Counted from the stretch's first letter, positions 34,882 through 46,393 are shown. The stretch is DNA of 64,000 nt from Crossaster papposus (GCA_037893245.1 JBAIAA010000667.1:230138-294137); one strand, 5' to 3'. Notes: generated by a model from the letters alone, not told the origin. Numbers and translations are program-made.

Positions 34882-34953
34882 TGCGTTGGCCGGGAGTTGA
34901 ACCCGGGTCAATTGCTTGGAAGGCAACTATTCTAACCGCTATACCACCAACGC
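34882..34953 (-). tRNA. trnG(ucc): tRNA-Gly (UCC), copy 99
   Basis: Consensus. Confidence 0.96.
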
Positions 34954-35238
34954 TTCGGGAGGGGATACGGAATGCCTAGCACCATATCCAAGCCGGGTGG
35001 CAACAACTGCTCACTCGACTCTACTAAAATGCACACTGCGACTTTATTCGACCCTATACTGACCCTTATGTCTCAACTCGACTCGAGTGATTTCCCTAAG
35101 ACGGCTCGACTGCAGCCGAATCACTTAATACGGTAAGTCGTAATACTCTGGTTAATTATCACAGTTAATGCACTGAGATACATAATACGCACGAGCACCA
35201 TTTAAAGAAACCGAAATTAAATACAAAATTAAACAAAA

Positions 35239-35310
35239 TGCGTTGGCCGGGAGTTGAACCCGGGTCAATTGCTTGGAAGGCAACTATTCTAACCGCTATA
35301 CCACCAACGC
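35239..35310 (-). tRNA. trnG(ucc): tRNA-Gly (UCC), copy 100
   Basis: Consensus. Confidence 0.96.
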
Positions 35311-35595
35311 TTCGGGAGGGGATACGGAATGCCTAGCACCATATCCAAGCCGGGTGGCAAAAATTGCTCACTCGACTCTACTAAAATGCACACTGCGACT
35401 TTATTCGACCCTATACTGACCCTTATGTCTCAACTCGACTCGAGTGATTTTCCTAAGACGGCTCGACTGCAGCCGAATCACTTAATACGGTAAGTCGTAA
35501 TACTCTGGTTAATTATCAGAGTTAATGCACTGAGATACATAATACGCACGAGCACCATTTAAAGAAACCGAAATTAAATACAAAATTAAACAAAA

Positions 35596-35667
35596 TGCGT
35601 TGGCCGGGAGTTGAACCCGGGTCAATTGCTTGGAAGGCAACTATTCTAACCGCTATACCACCAACGC
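35596..35667 (-). tRNA. trnG(ucc): tRNA-Gly (UCC), copy 101
   Basis: Consensus. Confidence 0.96.
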
Positions 35668-35952
35668 TTCGGGAGGGGATACGGAATGCCTAGCACCATA
35701 TCCAAGCCGGGTGGCAACAACTGCTCACTCGACTCTACTAAAATGCACACTGCGACTTTATTCGACCCTATACTGACCCTTATGTCTCAACTCGACTCGA
35801 GTGATTTCCCTAAGACGGCTCGACTGCAGCCGAATCACTTAATACGGTAAGTCGTAATACTCTTGTTAATTATCACAGTTAATGCACTGAGATACATAAT
35901 ACGCACGAGCACCATTTAAAGAAACCGAAATTAAATACAAAATTAAACAAAA

Positions 35953-36024
35953 TGCGTTGGCCGGGAGTTGAACCCGGGTCAATTGCTTGGAAGGCAACTA
36001 TTCTAACCGCTATACCACCAACGC
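35953..36024 (-). tRNA. trnG(ucc): tRNA-Gly (UCC), copy 102
   Basis: Consensus. Confidence 0.96.
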
Positions 36025-36309
36025 TTCGGGAGGGGATACGGAATGCCTAGCACCATATCCAAGCCGGGTGGCAACAACTGCTCACTCGACTCTACTAAAA
36101 TGCACACTGCGACTTTATTCGACCCTATACTGACCCTTATGTCTCAACTCGACTCGAGTGATTTCCCTAAGACGGCTCGACTGCAGCCGAATCACTTAAT
36201 ACGGTAAGTCGTAATACTCTGGTTAATTATCACAGTTAATGCAATGAGATACATAATACGCACGAGCACCATTTAAAGAAACCGAAATTAAATACAAAAT
36301 TAAACAAAA

Positions 36310-36381
36310 TGCGTTGGCCGGGAGTTGAACCCGGGTCAATTGCTTGGAAGGCAACTATTCTAACCGCTATACCACCAACGC
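36310..36381 (-). tRNA. trnG(ucc): tRNA-Gly (UCC), copy 103
   Basis: Consensus. Confidence 0.96.
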
Positions 36382-36666
36382 TTCGGGAGGGGATACGGAA
36401 TGCCTAGCACCATATCCAAGCCGGGTGGCAAAAACTGCTCACTCGACTCTACTAAAATGCACACTGCGACTTTATTCGACCCTATACTGACCCTTATGTC
36501 TCAACTCGACTCGAGTGATTTCCCTAAGACGGCTCGACTGCAGCCGAATCACTTAATACGGTAAGTCGTAATACTCTGGTTAATTATCACAGTTAATGCA
36601 CTGAGATACATAATACGCACGAGCACCATTTAAAGAAACCGAAATTAAATACAAAATTAAACAAAA

Positions 36667-36738
36667 TGCGTTGGCCGGGAGTTGAACCCGGGTCAATTGC
36701 TTGGAAGGCAACTATTCTAACCGCTATACCACCAACGC
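36667..36738 (-). tRNA. trnG(ucc): tRNA-Gly (UCC), copy 104
   Basis: Consensus. Confidence 0.96.
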
Positions 36739-37028
36739 TTCGGGAGGGGATACGGAATGCCTAGCACCATATCCAAGCCGGGTGGCAAAAACTGCTCACT
36801 CGACTCTACTAAAATGCACACTGCGACTTTATTCGACCCTATACTGACCCTTATGTCTCAACTCAACTCGAGTGATTTCCCTAAGACGGCTCGGCTCGAC
36901 TGCAGCCGAATCACTTAATACGGTAAGTCGTAATACTCTGGTTAATTATCACAGTTAATGCACTGAGATACATAATACGCACGAGCACCATTTAAAGAAA
37001 CCGAAATTAAATACAAAATTAAACAAAA

Positions 37029-37100
37029 TGCGTTGGCCGGGAGTTGAACCCGGGTCAATTGCTTGGAAGGCAACTATTCTAACCGCTATACCACCAACGC
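37029..37100 (-). tRNA. trnG(ucc): tRNA-Gly (UCC), copy 105
   Basis: Consensus. Left spacer +5 bp. Confidence 0.96.
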
Positions 37101-37385
37101 TTCGGGAGGGGATACGGAATGCCTAGCACCATATCCAAGCCGGGTGGCAACAACTGCTCACTCGACTCTACTAAAATGCACACTGCGACTTTATTCGACC
37201 CTATACTGACCCTTATGTCTCAACTCGACTCGAGTGATTTCCCTAAGACGGCTCGACTGCAGCCGAATCACTTAATACGGTAAGTCGTAATACTCTGGTT
37301 AATTATCACAGTTAATGCACTGAGATACATAATACGCACGAGCACCATTTAAAGAAACCGAAATTAAATACAAAATTAAACAAAA

Positions 37386-37457
37386 TGCGTTGGCCGGGAG
37401 TTGAACCCGGGTCAATTGCTTGGAAGGCAACTATTCTAACCGCTATACCACCAACGC
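37386..37457 (-). tRNA. trnG(ucc): tRNA-Gly (UCC), copy 106
   Basis: Consensus. Confidence 0.96.
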
Positions 37458-37742
37458 TTCGGGAGGGGATACGGAATGCCTAGCACCATATCCAAGCCGG
37501 GTGGCAAAAACTGCTCACTCGACTCTACTAAAATGCACACTGCGACTTTATTCGACCCTATACTGACCCTTATGTCTCAACTCGACTCGAGTGATTTCCC
37601 TAAGACGGCTCGACTGCAGCCGAATCACTTAATACGGTAAGTCGTAATACTCTGGTTAATTATCACAGTTAATGCACTGAGATACATAATACGCACGAGC
37701 ACCATTTAAAGAAACCGAAATTAAATACAAAATTAAACAAAA

Positions 37743-37814
37743 TGCGTTGGCCGGGAGTTGAACCCGGGTCAATTGCTTGGAAGGCAACTATTCTAACCGC
37801 TATACCACCAACGC
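37743..37814 (-). tRNA. trnG(ucc): tRNA-Gly (UCC), copy 107
   Basis: Consensus. Confidence 0.96.
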
Positions 37815-38099
37815 TTCGGGAGGGGATACGGAATGCCTAGCACCATATCCAAGCCGGGTGGCAAAAACTGCTCACTCGACTCTACTAAAATGCACACTGC
37901 AACTTTATTCGACCCTATACTGACCCTGATGTCTCAACTCGACTCGAGTGATTTCCCTAAGACGGCTCGACTGCAGCCGAATCACTTAATACGGTAAGTC
38001 GTAATACTCTGGTTAATTATCACAGTTAATGCACTGAGATACATAATACGCACGAGCACCATTTAAAGAAACCGAAATTAAATACAAAATTAAACAAAA

Positions 38100-38171
38100 T
38101 GCGTTGGCCGGGAGTTGAACCCGGGTCAATTGCTTGGAAGGCAACTATTCTAACTGCTATACCACCAACGC
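38100..38171 (-). tRNA. trnG(ucc): tRNA-Gly (UCC), copy 108, D-loop G18A
   Basis: G18 to A from a change at 38155, as in copy 6 some 36 kb away. Left spacer has the CTGCAAC and CTGATG markers. Confidence 0.9.
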
Positions 38172-38456
38172 TTCGGGAGGGGATACGGAATGCCTAGCAC
38201 CATATCCAAGCCGGGTGGCAAAAACTGCTCACTCGACTCTACTAAAATGCACACTGCGACTTTATTCGACCCTATACTGACCCTTATGTCTCAACTCGAC
38301 TCGAGTGATTTCCCTAAGACGGCTCGACTGCAGCCGAATCACTTAATACGGTAAGTCGTAATACTCTGGTTAATTATCACAGTTAGTGGACTGAGATACA
38401 TAATACGCACGAGCACCATTTAAAGAAACCGAAATTAAATACAAAATTAAACAAAA

Positions 38457-38528
38457 TGCGTTGGCCGGGAGTTGAACCCGGGTCAATTGCTTGGAAGGCA
38501 ACTATTCTAACCGCTATACCACCAACGC
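38457..38528 (-). tRNA. trnG(ucc): tRNA-Gly (UCC), copy 109
   Basis: Consensus. Confidence 0.96.
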
Positions 38529-38814
38529 TTCGGGAGGGGATACGGAATGCCTAGCACCATATCCAAGCCGGGTGGCTAAAAACTGCTCACTCGACTCTAC
38601 TAAAATGCACACTGCGACTTTATTCGACCCTATACTGACCCTTATGTCTCAACTCGACTCGAGTGATTTCCCTAAGACGGCTCGACTGCAGCCGAATCAC
38701 TTAATACGGTAAGTCGTAATACTCTGGTTAATTATCACAGTTAATGCACTGAGATACATAATACGCACGAGCACCATTTAAAGAAACCGAAATTAAATAC
38801 AAAATTAAACAAAA

Positions 38815-38886
38815 TGCGTTGGCCGGGAGTTGAACCCGGGTCAATTGCTTGGAAGGCAACTATTCTAACCGCTATACCACCAACGC
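38815..38886 (-). tRNA. trnG(ucc): tRNA-Gly (UCC), copy 110
   Basis: Consensus. Left spacer is the first with one extra T (GGCTAAAAAC), 358 bp. Confidence 0.96.
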
Positions 38887-39171
38887 TTCGGGAGGGGATA
38901 CGGAATGCCTAGCACCATATCCAAGCCGGGTGGCAAAAACTGCTCACTCGACTCTACTAAAATGCACACTGCGACTTTATTCGACCCTATACTGACCCTG
39001 ATGTCTCAACTCGACTCGAGTGATTTCCCTAAGACGGCTCGACTGCAGCCGAATCACTTAATACGGTAAGTCGTAATACTCTGGTTAATTATCACAGTTA
39101 ATGCACTGAGATACATAATACGCACGAGCACCATTTAAAGAAACCGAAATTAAATACAAAATTAAACAAAA

Positions 39172-39243
39172 TGCGTTGGCCGGGAGTTGAACCCGGGTCA
39201 ATTGCTTGGAAGGCAACTATTCTAACCGCTATACCACCAACGC
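39172..39243 (-). tRNA. trnG(ucc): tRNA-Gly (UCC), copy 111
   Basis: Consensus. Confidence 0.96.
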
Positions 39244-39528
39244 TTCGGGAGGGGATACGGAATGCCTAGCACCATATCCAAGCCGGGTGGCAAAAACTGC
39301 TCACTCGACTCTACTAAAATGCACACTGCGACTTTATTCGACCCTATACTGACCCTTATGTCTCAACTCGACTCGAGTGATTTCCCTAAGACGGCTCGAC
39401 TGCAGCCGAATCACTTAATACGGTAAGTCGTAATACTCTGGTTAATTATCACAGTTAATGCACCGAGATACATAATACGCACGAGCACCATTTAAAGAAA
39501 CCGAAATTAAATACAAAATTAAACAAAA

Positions 39529-39600
39529 TGCGTTGGCCGGGAGTTGAACCCGTGTCAATTGCTTGCAAGGCAACTATTCTAACCGCTATACCACCAACGC
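39529..39600 (-). tRNA. tRNA with Gly body and UGC (Ala) anticodon, copy 112
   Basis: Two changes. At 39566 position 35 goes from C to G, so the anticodon loop reads CTTGCAA and the anticodon is UGC, which reads alanine GCA. At 39553 position 49 goes from C to A, opening the first T-stem pair (A49-G65). C35 and C36 are main glycine identity bases in known systems, so glycyl-tRNA synthetase would probably charge this poorly; the acceptor lacks the G3-U70 pair (it has G3-C70) that marks alanine tRNAs. It is therefore most likely a decayed copy. If charged with glycine it would misread GCA as glycine. Other parts match the consensus. Confidence 0.85.
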
Positions 39601-39885
39601 TTCGGGAGGGGATACGGAATGCCTAGCACCATATCCAAGCCGGGTGGCAAAAACTGCTCACTCGACTCTACTAAAATGCACACTGCGACTTTATTCGACC
39701 CTATACTGACCCTTATGTCTTAACTCGACTCGAGTGATTTCCCTAAGACGGCTCGACTGCAGCCGAATCACTTAATACGGTAAGTCGTAATACTCTGGTT
39801 AATTATCACAGTTAATGCACTGAGATACATAATACGCACGAGCACCATTTAAAGAAACCGAAATTAAATACAAAATTAAACAAAA

Positions 39886-39957
39886 TGCGTTGGCCGAGAG
39901 TTGAACCCGGGTCAATTGTTTGGAAGGCAACTATTCTAACCGCTATACCACCAACGC
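39886..39957 (-). tRNA. trnG(ucc): tRNA-Gly (UCC), copy 113, G39A and C62T
   Basis: At 39919 G39 becomes A, giving a C31-A39 mismatch at the top of the anticodon stem. At 39897 C62 becomes T, a G52-U62 wobble that also alters the last base of the B box. Confidence 0.88.
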
Positions 39958-40243
39958 TTCGGGAGGGGATACGGAATGCCTAGCACCATATCCAAGCCGG
40001 GTGGCTAAAAACTGCTCACTCGACTCTACTAAAATGCACACTGCGACTTTATTCGACCCTATACTGACCCTTATGTCTCAACTCGACTCGAGTGATTTCC
40101 CTAAGACGGCTTGACTGCAGCCGAATCACTTAATACGGTAAGTCGTAATACTCTGGTTAATTATCACAGTTAATGCACTGAGATACATAATACGCACGAG
40201 CACCATTTAAAGAAACCGAAATTAAATACAAAATTAAACAAAA

Positions 40244-40315
40244 TGCGTTGGCCGGGAGTTGAACCCGGGTCAATTGCTTGGAAGGCAACTATTCTAACCG
40301 CTATACCACCAACGC
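40244..40315 (-). tRNA. trnG(ucc): tRNA-Gly (UCC), copy 114
   Basis: Consensus. Left spacer has the extra T and a C-to-T (GGCTTGAC). Confidence 0.96.
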
Positions 40316-40600
40316 TTCGGGAGGGGATACGGAATGCCTAGCACCATATCCAAGCCGGGTGGCAAAAACTGCTCACTCGACTCTACTAAAATGCACACTG
40401 CGACTTTATTCGACCCTATACTGACCCTTATGTCTCAACTCGACTCGAGTGATTTCCCTAAGACGGCTCGACTGCAGCCGAATCACTTAATACGGTAAGT
40501 CGTAATACTCTGGTTAATTATCACAGTTAATGCACTGAGATACATAATACGCACGAGCACCATTTAAAGAAACCGAAATTAAATACAAAATTAAACAAAA

Positions 40601-40672
40601 TGCGTTGGCCGGGAGTTGAACCCGGGTCAATTGCTTGGAAGGCAACTATTCTAACCGCTATACCACCAACGC
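40601..40672 (-). tRNA. trnG(ucc): tRNA-Gly (UCC), copy 115
   Basis: Consensus. Confidence 0.96.
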
Positions 40673-40957
40673 TTCGGGAGGGGATACGAAATGCCTAGCA
40701 CCATATCCAAGCCGGGTGGCAAAAACTGCTCACTCGACTCTACTAAAATGCACACTGCGACTTTATTCGACCCTATACTGACCCTTATGTCTCAACTCGA
40801 CTCGAGTGATTTCCCTAAGACGGCTCGACTGCAGCCGAATCACTTAATACGGTAAGTCGTAATACTCTGGTTAATTATCACAGTTAATGCACTGAGATAC
40901 ATAATACGCACGAGCACCATTTAAAGAAACCGAAATTAAATACAAAATTAAACAAAA

Positions 40958-41029
40958 TGCGTTGGCCGGGAGTTGAACCCGGGTCAATTGCTTGGAAGGC
41001 AACTATTCTAACCGCTATACCACCAACGC
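40958..41029 (-). tRNA. trnG(ucc): tRNA-Gly (UCC), copy 116
   Basis: Consensus. Confidence 0.96.
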
Positions 41030-41319
41030 TTCGGGAGGGGATACGGAATGCCTAGCACCATATCCAAGCCGGGTGGCAAAAACTGCTCACTCGACTCTAC
41101 TAAAATGCACACTGCGACTTTATTCGACCCTATACTGACCCTTATGTCTCAACTCAACTCGAGTGATTTCCCTAAGACGGCTCGGCTCGACTGCAGCCGA
41201 ATCACTTAATACGGTAAGTCGTAATACTCTGGTTAATTATCAGAGTTAATGCACTGAGATACATAATACGCACGAGCACCATTTAAAGAAACCGAAATTA
41301 AATACAAAATTAAACAAAA

Positions 41320-41391
41320 TGCGTTGGCCGGGAGTTGAACCCGGGTCAATTGCTTGGAAGGCAACTATGCTAACCGCTATACCACCAACGC
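41320..41391 (-). tRNA. trnG(ucc): tRNA-Gly (UCC), copy 117, A23C
   Basis: The change at 41369 makes the D-stem 3' strand GCAT in place of GAAT. GCAT is the form I remember for animal Gly-UCC tRNAs, so this should be neutral. Left spacer +5 bp. Confidence 0.94.
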
Positions 41392-41676
41392 TTCGGGAGG
41401 GGATACGGAATGCCTAGCACCATATCCAAGCCGGGTGGCAAAAACTGCTCACTCGACTCTACTAAAATGCACACTGCGATTTTATTCGACCCTATACTGA
41501 CCCTTATGTCTCAACTCGACTCGAGTGATTTCCCTAAGACGGCTCGACTGCAGCCGAATCACTTAATACGGTAAGTCGTAATACTCTGGTTAATTATCAC
41601 AGTTAATGCACTGAGATACATAATACGCACGAGCACCATTTAAAGAAACCGAAATTAAATACAAAATTAAACAAAA

Positions 41677-41748
41677 TGCGTTGGCCGGGAGTTGAACCCG
41701 GGTCAATTGCTTGGAAGGCAACTATTCTAACCGCTATACCACCAACGC
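41677..41748 (-). tRNA. trnG(ucc): tRNA-Gly (UCC), copy 118
   Basis: Consensus. Confidence 0.96.
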
Positions 41749-42033
41749 TTCGGGAGGGGATACGGAATGCCTAGCACCATATCCAAGCCGGGTGGCAAAA
41801 ACTGCTCACTCGACTCTACTAAAATGCACACTGCGACTTTATTCGACCCTATACTGACCCTTATGTCTCAACTCGACTCGAGTGATTTCCCTAAGACGGC
41901 TCGACTGCAGCCGAATCACTTAATACGGTAAGTCGTAATACTCTGGTTAATTATCAAAGTTAATGCACTGAGATACATAATACGCACGAGCACCATTTAA
42001 AGAAACCGAAATTAAATACAAAATTAAACAAAA

Positions 42034-42105
42034 TGCGTTGGCCGGGAGTTGAACCCGGGTCAATTGCTTGGAAGGCAACTATTCTAACCGCTATACCACC
42101 AACGC
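42034..42105 (-). tRNA. trnG(ucc): tRNA-Gly (UCC), copy 119
   Basis: Consensus. Confidence 0.96.
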
Positions 42106-42390
42106 TTCGGGAGGGGATACGGAATGCCTAGCACCATATCCAAGCCGGGTGGCAAAAACTGCTCACTCGACTCTACTAAAATGCACACTGCGACTTTATT
42201 CGACCATATACTGACCCTTATGTCTCAACTCGACTCGAGTGATTTCCCTAAGACGGCTCGACTGCAGCCGAATCACTTAATACGGTAAGTCGTAATACTC
42301 TGGTTAATTATCACAGTTAATGCACTGAGATACATAATACGCACGAGCACCATTTAAAGAAACCGAAATTAAATACAAAATTAAACAAAA

Positions 42391-42462
42391 TGCGTTGGCC
42401 GGGAGTTGAACCCGGGTCAATTGCTTGGAAGGCAACTATTCTAACCGCTATACCACCAACGC
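42391..42462 (-). tRNA. trnG(ucc): tRNA-Gly (UCC), copy 120
   Basis: Consensus. Left spacer has the GACCATATAC marker. Confidence 0.96.
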
Positions 42463-42747
42463 TTCGGGAGGGGATACGGAATGCCTAGCACCATATCCAA
42501 GCCGGGTGGCAACAACTGCTCACTCGACTCTACTAAAATGCACACTGCGACTTTATTCGACCCTATACTGACCCTTATGTCTCAACTCGACTCGAGTGAT
42601 TTCCCTAAGACGGCTCGACTGCAGCCGAATCACTTAATACGGTAAGTCGTAATACTCTGGTTAATTATCACAGTTAATGCACTGAGATACATAATACGCA
42701 CGAGCACCATTTAAAGAAACCGAAATTAAATACAAAATTAAACAAAA

Positions 42748-42819
42748 TGCGTTGGCCGGGAGTTGAACCCGGGTCAATTGTTTGGAAGGCAACTATTCTA
42801 ACCGCTATACCACCAACGC
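42748..42819 (-). tRNA. trnG(ucc): tRNA-Gly (UCC), copy 121, G39A
   Basis: C31-A39 mismatch from a change at 42781, shared with copy 113. Confidence 0.9.
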
Positions 42820-43104
42820 TTCGGGAGGGGATACGGAATGCCTAGCACCATATCCAAGCCGGGTGGCAAAAACTGCTCACTCGACTCTACTAAAATGCAC
42901 ACTGCAACTTTATTCGACCCTATACTGACCCTGATGTCTCAACTCGACTCGAGTGATTTCCCTAAGACGGCTCGACTGCAGCCGAATCACTTAATACGGT
43001 AAGTCGTAATACTCTGGTTAATTATCACAGTTAATGCACTGAGATACATAATACGCACGAGCACCATTTAAAGAAACCGAAATTAAATACAAAATTAAAC
43101 AAAA

Positions 43105-43176
43105 TGCGTTGGCCGGGAGTTGAACCCGGGTCAATTGCTTGGAAGGCAACTATTCTAACCGCTATACCACCAACGC
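43105..43176 (-). tRNA. trnG(ucc): tRNA-Gly (UCC), copy 122
   Basis: Consensus. Left spacer has CTGCAAC and CTGATG. Confidence 0.96.
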
Positions 43177-43461
43177 TTCGGGAGGGGATACGGAATGCCT
43201 AGCACCATATCCAAGCCGGGTGGCAAAAACTGCTCACTCGACTCTACTAAAATGCACACTGCGACTTTATTCGACCCTATACTAACCCTTATGTTTCAAC
43301 TCGACTCGAGTGATTTCCCTAAGACGGCTCGACTGCAGCCGAATCACTTAATACGGTAAGTCGTAATACTCTGGTTAATTATCACAGTTAATGCACTGAG
43401 ATACATAATACGCACGAGCACCATTTAAAGAAACCGAAATTAAATACAAAATTAAACAAAA

Positions 43462-43533
43462 TGCGTTGGCCGGGAGTTGAACCCGGGTCAATTGCTTGGA
43501 AGGCAACTATTCTAACCGCTATACCACCAACGC
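43462..43533 (-). tRNA. trnG(ucc): tRNA-Gly (UCC), copy 123
   Basis: Consensus. Left spacer has ACTAACCC and TGTTTC. Confidence 0.96.
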
Positions 43534-43817
43534 TTCGGGAGGGGATACGGAATGCCTAGCACCATATCCAAGCCGGGTGGCAACAACTGCTCACTCGACT
43601 CTACTAAAATGCACACTGCGACTTTATTCGACCCTATACTGACCCTTATGATCAACTCGACTCGAGTGATTTCCCTAAGACGGCTCGACTGCAGCCGAAT
43701 CACTTAATACGGTAAGTCGTAATACTCTGGTTAATTATCACAGTTAATGCACTGAGATACATAATACGCACGAGCACCATTTAAAGAAACCGAAATTAAA
43801 TACAAAATTAAACAAAA

Positions 43818-43889
43818 TGCGTTGGCCGGGAGTTGAACCCGGGTCAATTGCTTGGAAGGCAACTATTCTAACCGCTATACCACCAACGC
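43818..43889 (-). tRNA. trnG(ucc): tRNA-Gly (UCC), copy 124
   Basis: Consensus; 356 bp from copy 123, the only unit one base short (ATGATCAAC). Confidence 0.96.
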
Positions 43890-44174
43890 TTCGGGAGGGG
43901 ATACGGAATGCCTAGCACCATATCCAAGCCGGGTGGCAAAAACTGCTCACTCGACTCTACTAAAATGCACACTGCGACTTTATTCGACCCTATACTGACC
44001 CTGATGTCTCAACTCGACTCGAGTGATTTCCCTAAGACGGCTCGACTGCAGCCGAATCACTTAATACGGTAAGTCGTAATACTCTGGTTAATTATCACAG
44101 TTAATGCACTGAGATACATAATACGCACGAGCACCATTTAAAGAAACCGAAATTAAATACAAAATTAAACAAAA

Positions 44175-44246
44175 TGCGTTGGCCGGGAGTTGAACCCGGG
44201 TCAATTGCTTGGAAGGCAACTATTCTAACCGCTATACCACCAACGC
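44175..44246 (-). tRNA. trnG(ucc): tRNA-Gly (UCC), copy 125
   Basis: Consensus. Confidence 0.96.
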
Positions 44247-44536
44247 TTCGGGAGGGGATACGGAATGCCTAGCACCATATCCAAGCCGGGTGGCAAAAAC
44301 TGCTCACTCGACTCTACTAAAATGCACACTGCGACTTTATTCGACCCTATACTGACCCTTATGTCTCAACTCAACTCGAGTGATTTCCCTAAGACGGCTC
44401 GGCTCGACTGCAGCCGAATCACTTAATACGGTAAGTCGTAATACTCTGGTTAATTATCACAGTTAATGCACTGAGATACATAATACGCACGAGCACCATT
44501 TAAAGAAACCGAAATTAAATACAAAATTAAACAAAA

Positions 44537-44608
44537 TGCGTTGGCCGGGAGTTGAACCCGGGTCAATTGCTTGGAAGGCAACTATTCTAACCGCTATACC
44601 ACCAACGC
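44537..44608 (-). tRNA. trnG(ucc): tRNA-Gly (UCC), copy 126
   Basis: Consensus. Left spacer is the last with +5 bp. Confidence 0.96.
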
Positions 44609-44893
44609 TTCGGGAGGGGATACGGAATGCCTAGGACCATATCCAAGCCGGGTGGCAAAAACTGCTCACTCGACTCTACTAAAATGCACACTGCGACTTT
44701 ATTCGACCCTATACTGACCCTTATGTCTCAACTCGACTCGAGTGATTTCCCTAAGACGGCTCGACTGCAGCCGAATCACTTAATACGGTAAGTCGTAATA
44801 CTCTGGTTAATTATCACAATTAATGCACTGAGATACATAATACGCACGAGCACCATTTAAAGAAACCGAAATTAAATACAAAATTAAACAAAA

Positions 44894-44965
44894 TGCGTTG
44901 GCCGGGAGTTGAACCCGGGTCAATTGCTTGGAAGGCAACTATTCTAACCGCTATACCACCAACGC
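44894..44965 (-). tRNA. trnG(ucc): tRNA-Gly (UCC), copy 127
   Basis: Consensus. Left spacer has CTAGGACC and CACAATTAATG. Confidence 0.96.
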
Positions 44966-45250
44966 TTCGGGAGGGGATACGGAATGCCTAGCACCATATC
45001 CAAGCCGGGTGGCAAAAACTGCTCACTCGACTCTACTAAAATGCACACTGCGACTTTATTCGACCCTATACTGACCCTTATGTCTCAACTCGACTCGAGT
45101 GATTTCCCTAAGACGGCTCGACTGCAGCCGAATCACTTAATACGGTAAGTCGTAATACTCTGGTTAATTATCACAGTTAATGCACTGAGATACATAATAC
45201 GCACGAGCACCATTTAAAGAAACCGAAATTAAATACAAAATTAAACAAAA

Positions 45251-45322
45251 TGCGTTGGCCGGGAGTTGAACCCGGGTCAATTGCTTGGAAGGCAACTATT
45301 CTAACCGCTATACCACCAACGC
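45251..45322 (-). tRNA. trnG(ucc): tRNA-Gly (UCC), copy 128
   Basis: Consensus. Confidence 0.96.
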
Positions 45323-45607
45323 TTCGGGAGGGGATACGGAATGCCTAGCACCATATCCAAGCCGGGTGGCAAAAACTGCTCACTCGACTCTACTAAAATG
45401 CACACTGCGACTTTATTCGACCATATACTGACCCTTATGTCTCAACTCGACTCGAGTGATTTCCCTAAGACGGCTCGACTGCAGCCGAATCACTTAATAC
45501 GGTAAGTCGTAATACTCTGGTTAATTATCACAGTTAATGCACTGAGATACATAATACGCACGAGCACCATTTAAAGAAACCGAAATTAAATACAAAATTA
45601 AACAAAA

Positions 45608-45679
45608 TGCGTTGGCCGGGAGTTGAACCCGGGTCAATTGCTTGGAAGGCAACTATTCTAACCGCTATACCACCAACGC
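45608..45679 (-). tRNA. trnG(ucc): tRNA-Gly (UCC), copy 129
   Basis: Consensus. GACCATATAC marker at left. Confidence 0.96.
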
Positions 45680-45964
45680 TTCGGGAGGGGATACGGAATG
45701 CCTAGCACCATATCCAAGCCGGGTGGCAACAACTGCTCACTCGACTCTACTAAAATGCACACTGCGACTTTATTCGACCCTATACTGACCCTTATGTCTC
45801 AACTCGACTCGAGTGATTTCCCTAAGACGGCTCGACTGCAGCCGACTCACTTAATACGGTAAGTCGTAATACTCTGGTTAATTATCACAGTTAATGCACT
45901 GAGATACATAATACGCACGAGCACCATTTAAAGAAACCGAAATTAAATACAAAATTAAACAAAA

Positions 45965-46036
45965 TGCGTTGGCCGGGAGTTGAACCCGGGTCAATTGCTT
46001 GGAAGGCAACTATTCTAACCGCTATACCACCAACGC
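45965..46036 (-). tRNA. trnG(ucc): tRNA-Gly (UCC), copy 130
   Basis: Consensus. CAACAAC and GCCGACTCAC markers at left. Confidence 0.96.
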
Positions 46037-46321
46037 TTCGGGAGGGGATACGGAATGCCTAGCACCATATCCAAGCCGGGTGGCAAAAACTGCTCACTCG
46101 ACTCTACTAAAATGCACACTGCGACTTTATTCGACCCTATACTGACCCTTATGTCTCAACTCGACTCGAGTGATTTCCCTAAGACGGCTCGACTGCAGCC
46201 GAATCACTTAATACGGTAAGTCGTAATACTCTGGTTAATTATCACAATTAATGCACTGAGATACATAATACGCACGAGCACCATTTAAAGAAACCGAAAT
46301 TAAATACAAAATTAAACAAAA

Positions 46322-46393
46322 TGCGTTGGCCGGGAGTTGAACCCGGGTCAATTGCTTGGAAGGCAACTATTCTAACCGCTATACCACCAACGC
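46322..46393 (-). tRNA. trnG(ucc): tRNA-Gly (UCC), copy 131
   Basis: Consensus. CACAATTAATG marker at left. Confidence 0.96.

Larger units (their letters stand above)
32093..34953. repeat. Higher-order repeat, 2,861 bp (8 units), second copy
   Basis: Markers of the previous block recur at exactly +2,861: 29559/32420, 29916/32777, 31453/34314, and the +5 unit before copies 88 and 96. Confidence 0.88.
44609..46036. repeat. Four-unit higher-order repeat (1,428 bp), copy 1
   Basis: Unit order CACAATTAATG, plain, GACCATATAC, CAACAAC plus GCCGACTCAC. Its first spacer also has CTAGGACC. Confidence 0.85.

Noticed and set aside
43512-43703. Minus-strand 63-codon open frame
   Set aside because: Open only because this one unit is a base short. 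It lies across spacer and the tRNA 5' end and has no counterpart in the other units.
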